DNA of 64,000 nt, from the NCBI GenBank assembly GCA_947449315.1, contig CANFRC010000006.1:62001-126000 (forward strand), given 5' to 3'. Below are positions 44,377 through 52,180 of the stretch, one piece after another. The first letter of the stretch is position 1. Every line of letters begins with the position of its first letter. The notes beneath the pieces were generated by a model, which saw nothing but the letters and a program-made list of their open reading frames with translations, had not been told where the DNA came from and searched no databases. The position numbers were made by a program, and so were the translations under genes. This stretch comes from Bacteroidota bacterium. GTDB lineage: Bacteria > Bacteroidota > Bacteroidia > 2-12-FULL-35-15.

Positions 44377-45627
44377 TTGAACACAGAACGCTTTATAGCA
44401 AAACGAATCATTTTTGGTTCAGGAAACGCCAATCAACTTTCACGCCCAATTGTGCGTATCTCTGTTTTGGGGATTACTTTAGGTCTTGCTGTCATGATAT
44501 TGGCTATTGCTATTGTTACGGGGTTTCAGAGTGAAATAAAAAATAAACTGATCGGATTCGGATCTCACATAGTTATTACCAATTACGATGACAATACGAG
44601 TGATGAGCCTCAACCTATCTCAAAGATCCAACCCTTTCTATCCGATCTTAAAAATAATCCGAACATCAAACATGTTCAAATCTACGCGACCAAAAGTGGA
44701 ATTGTAAAAACGAAGACAGAGAATGAAGGCGTTTTATTAAAAGGGATTGGTGCCGATTTCGATTGGAAATTCATCAATGATAATTTAAAAAGTGGAAAAG
44801 TATTCACAGTCACTGATACTGGTGCTTCTCGCCAGATTGTTATTTCACAATACCTCGCAGCTAAATTAGAGTTGAAATTGAATGATAAGATGGTTGTTTA
44901 TTTTTTGACAAAAAAACAAGATACGCTGTCTACTCAATATGAACAAAGAGTAAAAACATTTAACGTTTCAGGAATCTATGAAACAGGCTATGAGGATATA
45001 GATAAAAAATTAGTGTTGGTGGATATTGGTCAAATTCAAAAAATAAATTTCTGGGATAAAGATCTTGTGGGTGGATTTGAGATTGCCATCAAAGATTTTA
45101 AGAAAATTGATGAAGTAGGTGAAGAAGTGGATGAATGGATAGGACAAGGGTTAACTGTTCAAACCGTGAAACAGCTGAATGCTTCTGTTTTTGCTTGGTT
45201 AGATTGGATGGATGTGAATGTGCAAATTATATTAATTTTGATGGTTATTGTAGCAGGGATTAATATGATGTCGGCATTGCTGATATTGATATTGGAAAGA
45301 ACAACAATGATTGGTTTGTTGAAAGCCTTGGGAGCAAGAAATGGAAGTATTCAAAAAATATTCTTATATAATTCCGCTTTTATTATTGGTAAGGGATTAA
45401 TGTGGGGGAATTTAATCGGACTTAGTTTAGCCTTTTTTCAGAAATATTTTGGTGTTTTTAAATTGGATGCAAAGATCTATTTCCTTTCTCAGATACCGAT
45501 TGAAATTAATTTATTCCATATTTTATTATTGAACGTTGGAACACTTTTTTGTTGTTTAATAATGTTAATCCTGCCTAGCTTTATCGTTTCTAAAATAACA
45601 CCTGTTAAAGCAATTCGTTTTAGTTAA
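44377..45627 (+). CDS. LolE/FtsX-type ABC transporter permease
   Basis: A 416-residue inner-membrane protein with the four-helix MacB/FtsX layout: one helix at about 25-50, a large periplasmic domain (about 55-265), then three helices (about 275-410) around LILILERTTMIGLLKALGARN, the coupling motif of LolC/E. It resembles the lipoprotein-releasing permease; the ATPase partner (LolD) is not adjacent. The start must be TTG at 44377: an in-frame stop lies just upstream and MNTERFIAKRI is a typical family N-terminus. It is divergent from namZ, with 59 bases between starts. Confidence 0.9.
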   Translation: MNTERFIAKRIIFGSGNANQLSRPIVRISVLGITLGLAVMILAIAIVTGFQSEIKNKLIGFGSHIVITNYDDNTSDEPQPISKIQPFLSDLKNNPNIKHVQIYATKSGIVKTKTENEGVLLKGIGADFDWKFINDNLKSGKVFTVTDTGASRQIVISQYLAAKLELKLNDKMVVYFLTKKQDTLSTQYEQRVKTFNVSGIYETGYEDIDKKLVLVDIGQIQKINFWDKDLVGGFEIAIKDFKKIDEVGEEVDEWIGQGLTVQTVKQLNASVFAWLDWMDVNVQIILILMVIVAGINMMSALLILILERTTMIGLLKALGARNGSIQKIFLYNSAFIIGKGLMWGNLIGLSLAFFQKYFGVFKLDAKIYFLSQIPIEINLFHILLLNVGTLFCCLIMLILPSFIVSKITPVKAIRFS

Positions 45628-45762
45628 TCAAATTGAAAATTCTAAATTTTAAGACCTTAGCGCATCTTCTTTTTTATTTTTTTTAGTGTCATCCGCATTC
45701 TATTTTGTATTTTCACCTCCTTAAAAACATAGATTCATAAATTCGTAAAAAAGTAATTGTAA

Positions 45763-47133
45763 ATGAAAAAAACATGCGATAATATTCTTGGAACAATCGG
45801 CCATACTCCAATGGTTCGTATTAATAACATTACAAAAGACTTAAAAGCGACAGTATATGCAAAAGTAGAAACCTTTAATCCCGGTAATTCTATAAAAGAT
45901 CGTATGGCTTTGAAGATGATAGAAGATGCAGAAAAAGATGGTCGATTAAAACCCGGAGGAACGATTATTGAAGGTACAAGTGGCAATACGGGTATGGGCT
46001 TGGCAATTGCAGCTATCATCAAAGGGTATAAATGTATTTTCACTACAACTGATAAACAGTCGAAAGAAAAAGTAGATGCATTGCGGGCTTTTGGTGCAGA
46101 TGTAATTGTTTGTCCGACAGATGTTGAGCCCGAAGATCCTCGTTCCTATTATTCTGTATCTTCCCGATTGGTAAAAGAAGTTCCTAATTCATGGAAACCG
46201 AATCAATACGATAATCTTAGTAATTCTCAAGCTCATTATGAGCAAACAGGTCCAGAAATTTGGGAGCAGACGGAAGGCAAGATTACTCATTTGGTTGTTG
46301 GAGTAGGAACAGGCGGAACCATAACAGGAACAGGAAAATATCTGAAAGAAAAAAATCCGAATATTAAAGTATGGGGAATAGATACCTACGGTTCCGTTTT
46401 CAAAAAATACAAGGAGACGGGTGAGTTTGATAAGAATGAAATTTACCCCTATATCACGGAAGGTATTGGAGAAGATTTTTTACCTGAAAATGTTGATTTT
46501 AATATTATTGATCGTTTCGAAAAAGTAACAGATAAAGATGCTGCCATCATGACGCGTGAAATCACCAAGCGTGAAGGGATTTTTGCAGGTAACTCTGCTG
46601 GTTCTGCCATGGCTGGTTTGCTTCAGTTGAAAGGCGAATTAAAAGAAGGCGATATTGTTGTTGTTATTTTCCATGATCATGGAACTCGTTATTTAGGAAA
46701 GATGTTCAATGATGAATGGATGATGGAAAAAGGATTCTTCGATAAAAAAGGCTTGGTGGCAAAAGATTTGGTTAATAACAATACAAATGGAAAACTAATC
46801 ACTCTGGAAAGTTCCGATACCATTGAAAGTGCTGTGAAGTTGATGAATAAAATGGACATTTCTCAGATTCCAGTAACGCATGATAAACGTATGGTAGGTT
46901 CTTTGAATGAAAGTTTAGTGTATTCTAACGTAGTTTCTAATCCCGATATAAAAAATAATAAAATTGAGACAATCATGTCTCCTGCATTTCCTTTTGTTGA
47001 TATATCGGCCCCTATCGATTCACTTTCTGCCATGATCACTGATAACAATCCTGCAGTATTGGTTCGTGATTTTAAATTGGATAAAACCTATATCATCACG
47101 CGTCATGACATTATTAATGCATTGACAAAATAA
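45763..47133 (+). CDS. Cystathionine beta-synthase-like PLP enzyme with CBS domains
   Basis: A PLP-dependent enzyme of the cysteine-synthase fold: NPGNSIKDRMAL carries the Schiff-base Lys45, IIEGTSGNTGMGLA binds the substrate carboxylate, and GVGTGGTITGTGKYL binds the PLP phosphate. Residues about 335-455 form a pair of CBS domains, seen as VKLMNKMDISQIPVTHDKR and a second copy. This fused layout is that of cystathionine beta-synthase, making cystathionine from serine and homocysteine; O-acetylserine sulfhydrylase activity is an alternative. The 456 residues are complete. Confidence 0.92.
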   Translation: MKKTCDNILGTIGHTPMVRINNITKDLKATVYAKVETFNPGNSIKDRMALKMIEDAEKDGRLKPGGTIIEGTSGNTGMGLAIAAIIKGYKCIFTTTDKQSKEKVDALRAFGADVIVCPTDVEPEDPRSYYSVSSRLVKEVPNSWKPNQYDNLSNSQAHYEQTGPEIWEQTEGKITHLVVGVGTGGTITGTGKYLKEKNPNIKVWGIDTYGSVFKKYKETGEFDKNEIYPYITEGIGEDFLPENVDFNIIDRFEKVTDKDAAIMTREITKREGIFAGNSAGSAMAGLLQLKGELKEGDIVVVIFHDHGTRYLGKMFNDEWMMEKGFFDKKGLVAKDLVNNNTNGKLITLESSDTIESAVKLMNKMDISQIPVTHDKRMVGSLNESLVYSNVVSNPDIKNNKIETIMSPAFPFVDISAPIDSLSAMITDNNPAVLVRDFKLDKTYIITRHDIINALTK

Positions 47134-47155
47134 TACGTATCCTATTATTGTATAG

Positions 47156-47196
47156 AAATGTCAAACTCTTGAAAAACGTTTGACATTTTTATTTTA
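47156..47196 (+). terminator. Intrinsic terminator after the CBS-like gene
   Basis: AAATGTCAAAC (47156-47166) pairs perfectly with GTTTGACATTT (47178-47188) around an 11-base loop and is followed by a T-rich run. It lies about 20 bases past the stop. Confidence 0.82.
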
Positions 47197-47265
47197 GGAG
47201 GATATACGACAGATATTGGGATTCTGAATTATTTTTGTAGTTTTAAATAGCATGTCTTTAACTAT

Positions 47266-47273
47266 TATCTTTG
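47266..47273 (+). promoter_or_regulatory. -7 promoter box for the TPR gene
   Basis: TATCTTTG fits TAnnTTTG exactly; the ATG at 47299 follows by 25 bases. This supports that ATG over an earlier GTG at 47275, which lies next to the box. Confidence 0.5.
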
Positions 47274-47298
47274 TTTGGTGTTCGCTAATAATATAAAG

Positions 47299-48009
47299 AT
47301 GAAAAGGTTTTTTCTTTTGTTTTTTCCATTTTTTTCTACTCTTAATTATTGCTATTGTCAGCAAATAAAAGAGTTTAATGCGTGTGCTGTAGAAAAATTA
47401 ATTAACAAAGATTCTTTGGGTGCAATTGAATTTTTTTCAAGAGTGATTGAAGTCAACCCAAAAGATTCATTAGCTTATTTCGACAGGGGATTCATAAAAG
47501 ATAATTTGAAAGATTATAAATGCGCTATTGTTGATTACAGCAAACAAATTGAAGTAGATAAAGGCAGTGTAGACAGTTATTTTTTGCGTGGGTTAGCAAA
47601 AATAAAATTAAATGATTTTGAACACGCGATTGTAGATTTTGATAAAGTTGTTGACTTGGAGCCATCCAATGTTGATGCATTTTATAATCGGGGTATTTCT
47701 AATGCGGCACTCAGCCATTTTGCAACTGCTATTTTAGATTATGATCAAGCACTTAGAATGCGTCCTGATTATGCTGAAGTATTTGATAGCAGAGCCAATG
47801 CAAAAGAGAAAATGAAAGATGATACAGGTGCTCTTTCTGATTATGATCATGCGATAGCATTCGATCCGTTGAATAAAAAATATTATTTGCAAAGAGGTGC
47901 ATTGGAGCTAAGGCTTCATCGTAAAAAGAATGCTTGTGCTGATCTGAAAAAATATAAGGAGCTTGGCGGAACACTATCCGATCCTAAGTTGAATAAAATC
48001 TGCAAATAG
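47299..48009 (+). CDS. Secreted TPR protein
   Basis: A 236-residue protein with signal peptide (MKRFFLLFFPFFSTLNYCYCQQ) and about five tandem TPR repeats of 34 residues filling the rest: each has the pattern AIxDYxxxIxxxPxxxxxYxxRGxxK, as in LAYFDRGFIKDNLKDYKCAI and AFYNRGISNAALSHFATAIL. It is a periplasmic scaffold of unknown partner. The ATG at 47299 follows its own promoter. The MFS transporter starts 19 bases after its stop, so both are likely on one mRNA. Confidence 0.87.
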   Translation: MKRFFLLFFPFFSTLNYCYCQQIKEFNACAVEKLINKDSLGAIEFFSRVIEVNPKDSLAYFDRGFIKDNLKDYKCAIVDYSKQIEVDKGSVDSYFLRGLAKIKLNDFEHAIVDFDKVVDLEPSNVDAFYNRGISNAALSHFATAILDYDQALRMRPDYAEVFDSRANAKEKMKDDTGALSDYDHAIAFDPLNKKYYLQRGALELRLHRKKNACADLKKYKELGGTLSDPKLNKICK

Positions 48010-48028
48010 TTTATACGGGAACTTAGGT

Positions 48029-49252
48029 ATGCAGAAAGCAAAAAATCCATTGGTCTTTATTTTTATAACGGTTCTGATCGATTGCATTGGCATACGTATC
48101 ATATATCCTGTTGCTGCAAGTATTGTTGCTGAGGTGAGTCAGGTAAGTGTTAATCTAGCAATTACATATAGCGGATGGATGATGGCCTCTTATGCGGTTA
48201 TGCAGTTTCTCTTTTCTCCTTTGCTTGGCAGTTTGAGTGATAGGTATGGGAGAAGGCCTGTTTTATTAATTTCATTATTCGGGTTGGGGATCGATTATCT
48301 TTTTCTGGCCTTAGCAAATTCACTTCCTTTATTATTTGTCGGCCGAATAATAGCCGGAATCTGTGGAGCTAGTCTAACGACAGGATTCGCATACATCACA
48401 GATAGTAGTCCTCCAGGAAAACGGGCTCAGAATTTTGGTATCATTGGTTCAGCAATTGGTTTGGGGTTTATCATTGGTCCGTTATTAGGAGGTTTTTTGA
48501 GTCAATGGGGGATTCGTATTCCATTTGTTGCTGCTGCGGTACTTTCTTTGCTCAACTTTTTATATGGATTATTTATTCTCCCCGAATCCTTAAAGCTGGA
48601 GAATAGAAGAGGATTTAGCTTCAGACGCGCAAATCCATTCGGCTCCTTTCTACATATCAAAAAGAAAAAAGAGATCCGAGTACTTTTAATTGTTTTGTTT
48701 TTCATTTTTATTTCGGCTCAGGTAATGCCTGCTATTTGGCCCTTTTACACCAAATATTTATTTCATTGGAGTGATTTGGAAATAGGATATTCTTTAGCTT
48801 TTGTAGGCGTTATGGTGGCTATTGTGAAGGCAGGCTTTGTAAATTTTGCGAATTTTAAATTCGGGCCACAACGAACTGTTTATGTTGGATTGCTGTTTTC
48901 TGCCTTGGGATTACTCTTGTTTGCATTTTCAAGTCAATCGTGGATGTTGTATGTAGTCACTTTCATTTACTGTATAGGAGGGATTGCGCCACCGTCCCTG
49001 CAGGGGATCATTTCTTTTCGGGTGAATGATAATGAGCAAGGCGAATTACAGGGAATTATTACTTCCTTACTTAGTATAGCCAATATTGTTTCTCCCCTTC
49101 TTATGACACATCTGTTCTATTTTTTTACCGCTGAAAACAGCTCATTTCATTTCCCAGGCGCTCCTTTTGTGGCTGCTGCTGTAATTCTATTTTTGGGATT
49201 ATTCATCTGTTTGCGCGAGCTAAAAAAGAATAAATCGTATATTTATACTTAG
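48029..49252 (+). CDS. MFS transporter of the TCR/Tet (DHA1) type
   Basis: A 12-helix inner-membrane antiporter of 407 residues. The loop between helices 2 and 3 is SDRYGRRPVLLIS (MFS motif A), and helix 5 has GLGFIIGPLLGGFL (motif C of proton-coupled exporters). The general pattern, including FVGRIIAGICGAS, matches the TetA/TCR family. Tetracycline export is not implied: the usual TetA motif around VIGFGIIIPVLP is here CIGIRIIYPVAA. The arginine in the first helix is unusual. Drug or metabolite export remains possible. It follows the TPR gene by 19 bases. Confidence 0.9.
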   Translation: MQKAKNPLVFIFITVLIDCIGIRIIYPVAASIVAEVSQVSVNLAITYSGWMMASYAVMQFLFSPLLGSLSDRYGRRPVLLISLFGLGIDYLFLALANSLPLLFVGRIIAGICGASLTTGFAYITDSSPPGKRAQNFGIIGSAIGLGFIIGPLLGGFLSQWGIRIPFVAAAVLSLLNFLYGLFILPESLKLENRRGFSFRRANPFGSFLHIKKKKEIRVLLIVLFFIFISAQVMPAIWPFYTKYLFHWSDLEIGYSLAFVGVMVAIVKAGFVNFANFKFGPQRTVYVGLLFSALGLLLFAFSSQSWMLYVVTFIYCIGGIAPPSLQGIISFRVNDNEQGELQGIITSLLSIANIVSPLLMTHLFYFFTAENSSFHFPGAPFVAAAVILFLGLFICLRELKKNKSYIYT

Positions 49253-49290
49253 TTGTGTCTGAAATCGAGAATTTCTACAAAAACATTTTT

Positions 49291-49298
49291 TATATTTG
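49291..49298 (+). promoter_or_regulatory. -7 promoter box for the DUF2271-like gene
   Basis: TATATTTG is a perfect TAnnTTTG box, 27 bases before the ATG at 49326. An upstream TTG start at 49296 would lie inside the box, so the ATG at 49326 is right. No clear -33 element. Confidence 0.55.
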
Positions 49299-49325
49299 TA
49301 CTCATTAAAAATAAAAATTCCATCC

Positions 49326-50147
49326 ATGAAAAAACGAATACTTTTTTTTATTTCTGCAACTTTACTAGTGGCTTCTTCTATTTCCATGAGTGCTCAGACA
49401 CCGGGAACTTTGACATTTACTTTTACTCAGGTAGCTCATTCTCCTTGCTACACAGGTACAAAAAACGTTTTAGCCGTTTGGATCCAGACGAGTGCTGGTG
49501 TGTTTGTAAAGACAAAACTTCGTAATGCAGGTACCGGAACAAAAGACCATTTGCCTACTTGGGCCGTAAATTCAGGTGGAACGTCAGCAAATTGTATGGC
49601 AGCAGCTTGTAATACAACAGATGCAACATCCGGAGCTACCCTTTCATCATTTGGAGCTAAAACAATTATTTGGGATGGCAAAAATGTTGTAGGAACGGTA
49701 AACGGAACTACAGTAGCGGATGGTGTTTATAAAGTGACTATTCAGTCAACATGGAACCATGGGTCTGGTTCAACTGTTACCACTTCTTTTACCTTTACAA
49801 AAGGTCCAACTGCTGATCACCAGACTCCTGCTAATACGGCTGATTTTACCGGTATTACTTTGGATTGGATTCCTGGAATTGCTGGTGTAGCGGATATTGC
49901 TTCAGTGGGTCCAGAAATAAATGTTTATCCTAATCCCACAATCGGATTATTCAATGTCGACTATTCAAAAGCGACAAGCGTAAAAGTAGTAGATATTTTA
50001 GGTGATGTTATTTATGACGAAAAAGTCGATCAAAATAATGCTGGAACTATGGCTATCGATTTAGCAAATTATGCCAATGGGATCTATTTTATTTATGTTT
50101 TTGATGGTGACAATTCATCTAAACGTAAATTAATTTTAACTAAATAA
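49326..50147 (+). CDS. DUF2271-like secreted protein, predicted FMN carrier with T9SS tail
   Basis: A secreted protein of 273 residues. Signal peptide (MKKRILFFISATLLVASSIS), then a DUF2271-like beta domain: VLAVWIQTSAGVFVKTK, then DATSGATLSSFGAKTIIWDG and GVYKVTIQSTWNHGSG, the order of that family. DATSGAT (99-105) fits the flavinylation motif Dxx[S/T]GA[T/S], so Thr105 is the expected attachment point for FMN. A T9SS type A sorting domain (VYPNPTIGLFNVDYS to the end) follows. The convergent gene beyond the shared terminator encodes ApbE, the enzyme that attaches FMN to such motifs. An exported flavoprotein for electron transfer at the surface is inferred. Confidence 0.82.
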   Translation: MKKRILFFISATLLVASSISMSAQTPGTLTFTFTQVAHSPCYTGTKNVLAVWIQTSAGVFVKTKLRNAGTGTKDHLPTWAVNSGGTSANCMAAACNTTDATSGATLSSFGAKTIIWDGKNVVGTVNGTTVADGVYKVTIQSTWNHGSGSTVTTSFTFTKGPTADHQTPANTADFTGITLDWIPGIAGVADIASVGPEINVYPNPTIGLFNVDYSKATSVKVVDILGDVIYDEKVDQNNAGTMAIDLANYANGIYFIYVFDGDNSSKRKLILTK

Positions 50148-50162
50148 AAATTTTTACCTTAT

Positions 50163-50199
50163 AAAAAAAGGCATTCTTCCATGAAGAATGCCTTTTTTT
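50163..50199. terminator. Bidirectional terminator between the DUF2271-like gene and apbE
   Basis: GGCATTCTTC (50170-50179) and GAAGAATGCC (50183-50192) pair perfectly around a 3-base loop, with A7 before and T7 after. It serves both convergent genes; the apbE stop codon begins inside its T-run. Confidence 0.9.
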
Positions 50200-51202
50200 A
50201 TTGATCTTCTTCAATAACAATATCTTTTACACCTGGCGTTTCATAGATTTGATAATTACCCTTATCGTCTGAATAGATCAAATATGCTTGGAGTTCAGGG
50301 TGGTTGTATAAAAATTCTTTTGCCTTTTCAAGTCCCAACACTAAAATTCCGGTAGCATTTGCATCGGAAGAAATGCATTGCTTTGCAAAAACAGTGGCAC
50401 TTAACAGGTTGTTTTTTGTCGGATAACCTGTCTTAGGATCAATGTGGTGTCCGTATTTTATACCATTTTCAATAAAAAATCTTCTGTAGTTTCCAGAGGT
50501 AGAGGTAGCTAGGTTTTCAAGTTTTACAATTGCTTTTATAGGGTTTTCCGAATTTTTATTATCAATGGGTTTCTCTATTCCTATTTGCCAATTTTCTCCA
50601 TTCGGTTTTTTGCCTTTTGCATAAACTTCGCCACCAATTTCTACGATGAATGATGTGATTTTTTTTGAGATCAAAAAGTCGGATACAACATCTACTGAAT
50701 AACCTTGTGCAAATGCATTGAAATCCAAAGCGACTCTCGGATCTTTTTTTACGATCTTTTTACCTTTTAATTCAATCAGATCAAAGCCAACAAATTGTAG
50801 AATACTATCTATTTTTGCTTGTTCAATTTTTTGCTTTTTTCCTGGACCGAATCCCCACGCATTTACTAAAGGGTAAACAGTAGGGTCAAATGCTCCATTC
50901 GTATTTTTCCAAACTTCTTTTGCTTTATTAAAACATGTAATAAAATAGTTGTCGACCACTACGTTCTTTTCATTTGCATTGATTCTTGATATAATAGATG
51001 TTGGAAGGTAGGTGGAAACAGATTTATCAAAATCCGCTAATATCTTTTCTATCTGAGGTTGCAGGTTTCTGTTTTTTTTATCAAAATAAGAAATATGATA
51101 GGTGGTGCCTTGGGCATACCCATCAAATTTTAAAAGATCTTGTTGAGAATATGTTGTTGAAACAATAAAAAAAAGGAAACTATAAATCACAAATTTTTTC
51201 AT
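50198..51202 (-). CDS. apbE: FAD:protein FMN transferase
   Basis: Transfers FMN from FAD to a Thr or Ser of exported proteins. The 334-residue protein has a signal peptide (MKKFVIYSFLFFIVSTTYSQ), so it works in the periplasm; there is no lipobox. Motifs in order: YAQGTTYHISYF, NGAFDPTVYPLVNAWGFG, LDFNAFAQGYSVDVV, VEIGGEVYAKG, HHIDPKTGYP (FAD site), and SSDANATGILVLG, whose Asp and Thr bind the metal. It faces the DUF2271-like gene, the most likely local target. Confidence 0.94.
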   Translation of the reverse strand: MKKFVIYSFLFFIVSTTYSQQDLLKFDGYAQGTTYHISYFDKKNRNLQPQIEKILADFDKSVSTYLPTSIISRINANEKNVVVDNYFITCFNKAKEVWKNTNGAFDPTVYPLVNAWGFGPGKKQKIEQAKIDSILQFVGFDLIELKGKKIVKKDPRVALDFNAFAQGYSVDVVSDFLISKKITSFIVEIGGEVYAKGKKPNGENWQIGIEKPIDNKNSENPIKAIVKLENLATSTSGNYRRFFIENGIKYGHHIDPKTGYPTKNNLLSATVFAKQCISSDANATGILVLGLEKAKEFLYNHPELQAYLIYSDDKGNYQIYETPGVKDIVIEEDQ

Positions 51203-51311
51203 GAGTGCTTTTTATGCTATTTTTGTTTACTGTAAAGTTACTTTTTTTGTGTGAGAAGAAACTTTTATACAACCGATATTACTATCTATTTAACAATTTT
51301 ATATTCAAGGT

Positions 51312-52112
51312 TTGGAATTTACAGATCAGCTCAATCGTAAAATAGAATTAGCAGCCACGCCAAAGCGGATCGTTTCTTTAGTTCCCTCGCAGACAGAATT
51401 GCTTTCTGATTTGGGTTTGCGCGAAGAAGTGGTAGGGATCACCAAGTTTTGCATTCATCCGGAAGAGTGGTTCCGTTCCAAAACAAGGGTCGGAGGAACA
51501 AAAAAATATGATTTCGAAAAGATAAAAGCCTTGCAGCCCGATTTGATCATTGGTAATAAAGAAGAGAATGATCAGGAGCAGATCCAGGAGCTGATGAAAC
51601 ACTATACTGTGTGGATGAGTGATATTTATTCGTTACAAGATGCGTATGATATGATTACGCGGGTTGGTGCTTTGGTTGGCAAAAACAAAGAAGCAACCTT
51701 ATTGAAGTTGGAAGTCGAAGCGAAATTCAATTTATTTTTTAATGAAGTTGAAGCCTTAAACGTTCCCGCTAAAACAGCCTATTTTATCTGGAATGATCCT
51801 TATATGGTGGCAGGTCATAATACCTTTATCAATGAAATGTTGAAGCTTTGTGGTTTCGAAAATGTTTTTTTGCATAAATCGTCCCGTTATCCGGCAGTTA
51901 ATAACGAAGAAATTTTGGAAGCGAATCCCGAATTGATATTACTTTCATCTGAGCCATATCCTTTTAAAGAAAAGCATATAGAGCAATTTCGACAGCTATT
52001 GCCATCTGCTACAATACGAATTGTTGATGGTGAAATGTTTTCATGGTATGGTTCACGATTGTTAAGGTCGCCGGAATATTTCAGGCAACTGCTGAAGGGA
52101 ATTTCGTCTTAA
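51312..52112 (+). CDS. BtuF-like helical-backbone metal-receptor protein without signal peptide
   Basis: A 266-residue protein of the class III substrate-binding fold (BtuF/FhuD type), seen from KRIVSLVPSQTELLSDLGL, GITKFCIHPEEW, KALQPDLIIGNKEEN and ELILLSSEPYPFKEKHIEQF. Such proteins bind cobalamin or iron chelates in the periplasm, but here neither a signal peptide nor a lipobox is present: the domain begins at residue 2. The start is TTG at 51312, since no ATG is in frame after the upstream stop. It may act in the cytosol, or the true N-terminus may be missing. No BtuC/D genes are adjacent. Confidence 0.83.
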   Translation: MEFTDQLNRKIELAATPKRIVSLVPSQTELLSDLGLREEVVGITKFCIHPEEWFRSKTRVGGTKKYDFEKIKALQPDLIIGNKEENDQEQIQELMKHYTVWMSDIYSLQDAYDMITRVGALVGKNKEATLLKLEVEAKFNLFFNEVEALNVPAKTAYFIWNDPYMVAGHNTFINEMLKLCGFENVFLHKSSRYPAVNNEEILEANPELILLSSEPYPFKEKHIEQFRQLLPSATIRIVDGEMFSWYGSRLLRSPEYFRQLLKGISS

Positions 52113-52151
52113 TTCCGATGAAGAGATTGTTTTTCATTTATTAATTCTTAT

Positions 52152-52159
52152 TAGCTTTG
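52152..52159 (+). promoter_or_regulatory. -7 promoter box for the patatin gene
   Basis: TAGCTTTG fits TAnnTTTG exactly; the ATG at 52181 follows by 21 bases. A weak -33 (ATTG) sits 22 bases upstream. Confidence 0.5.
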
Positions 52160-52180
52160 CATCCATAACTTCCAACCATT

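Noticed and set aside
48029-49252. Tetracycline-resistance call for the MFS transporter
   Set aside because: Only family-level similarity; the first-helix motif differs, and no TetR regulator is next to it.
49253-49525. 90-codon rightward frame overlapping the start of the DUF2271-like gene
   Set aside because: Out of frame with the signal peptide, phenylalanine/lysine-rich without domain pattern, and the real gene has a promoter and signal peptide in the other frame.
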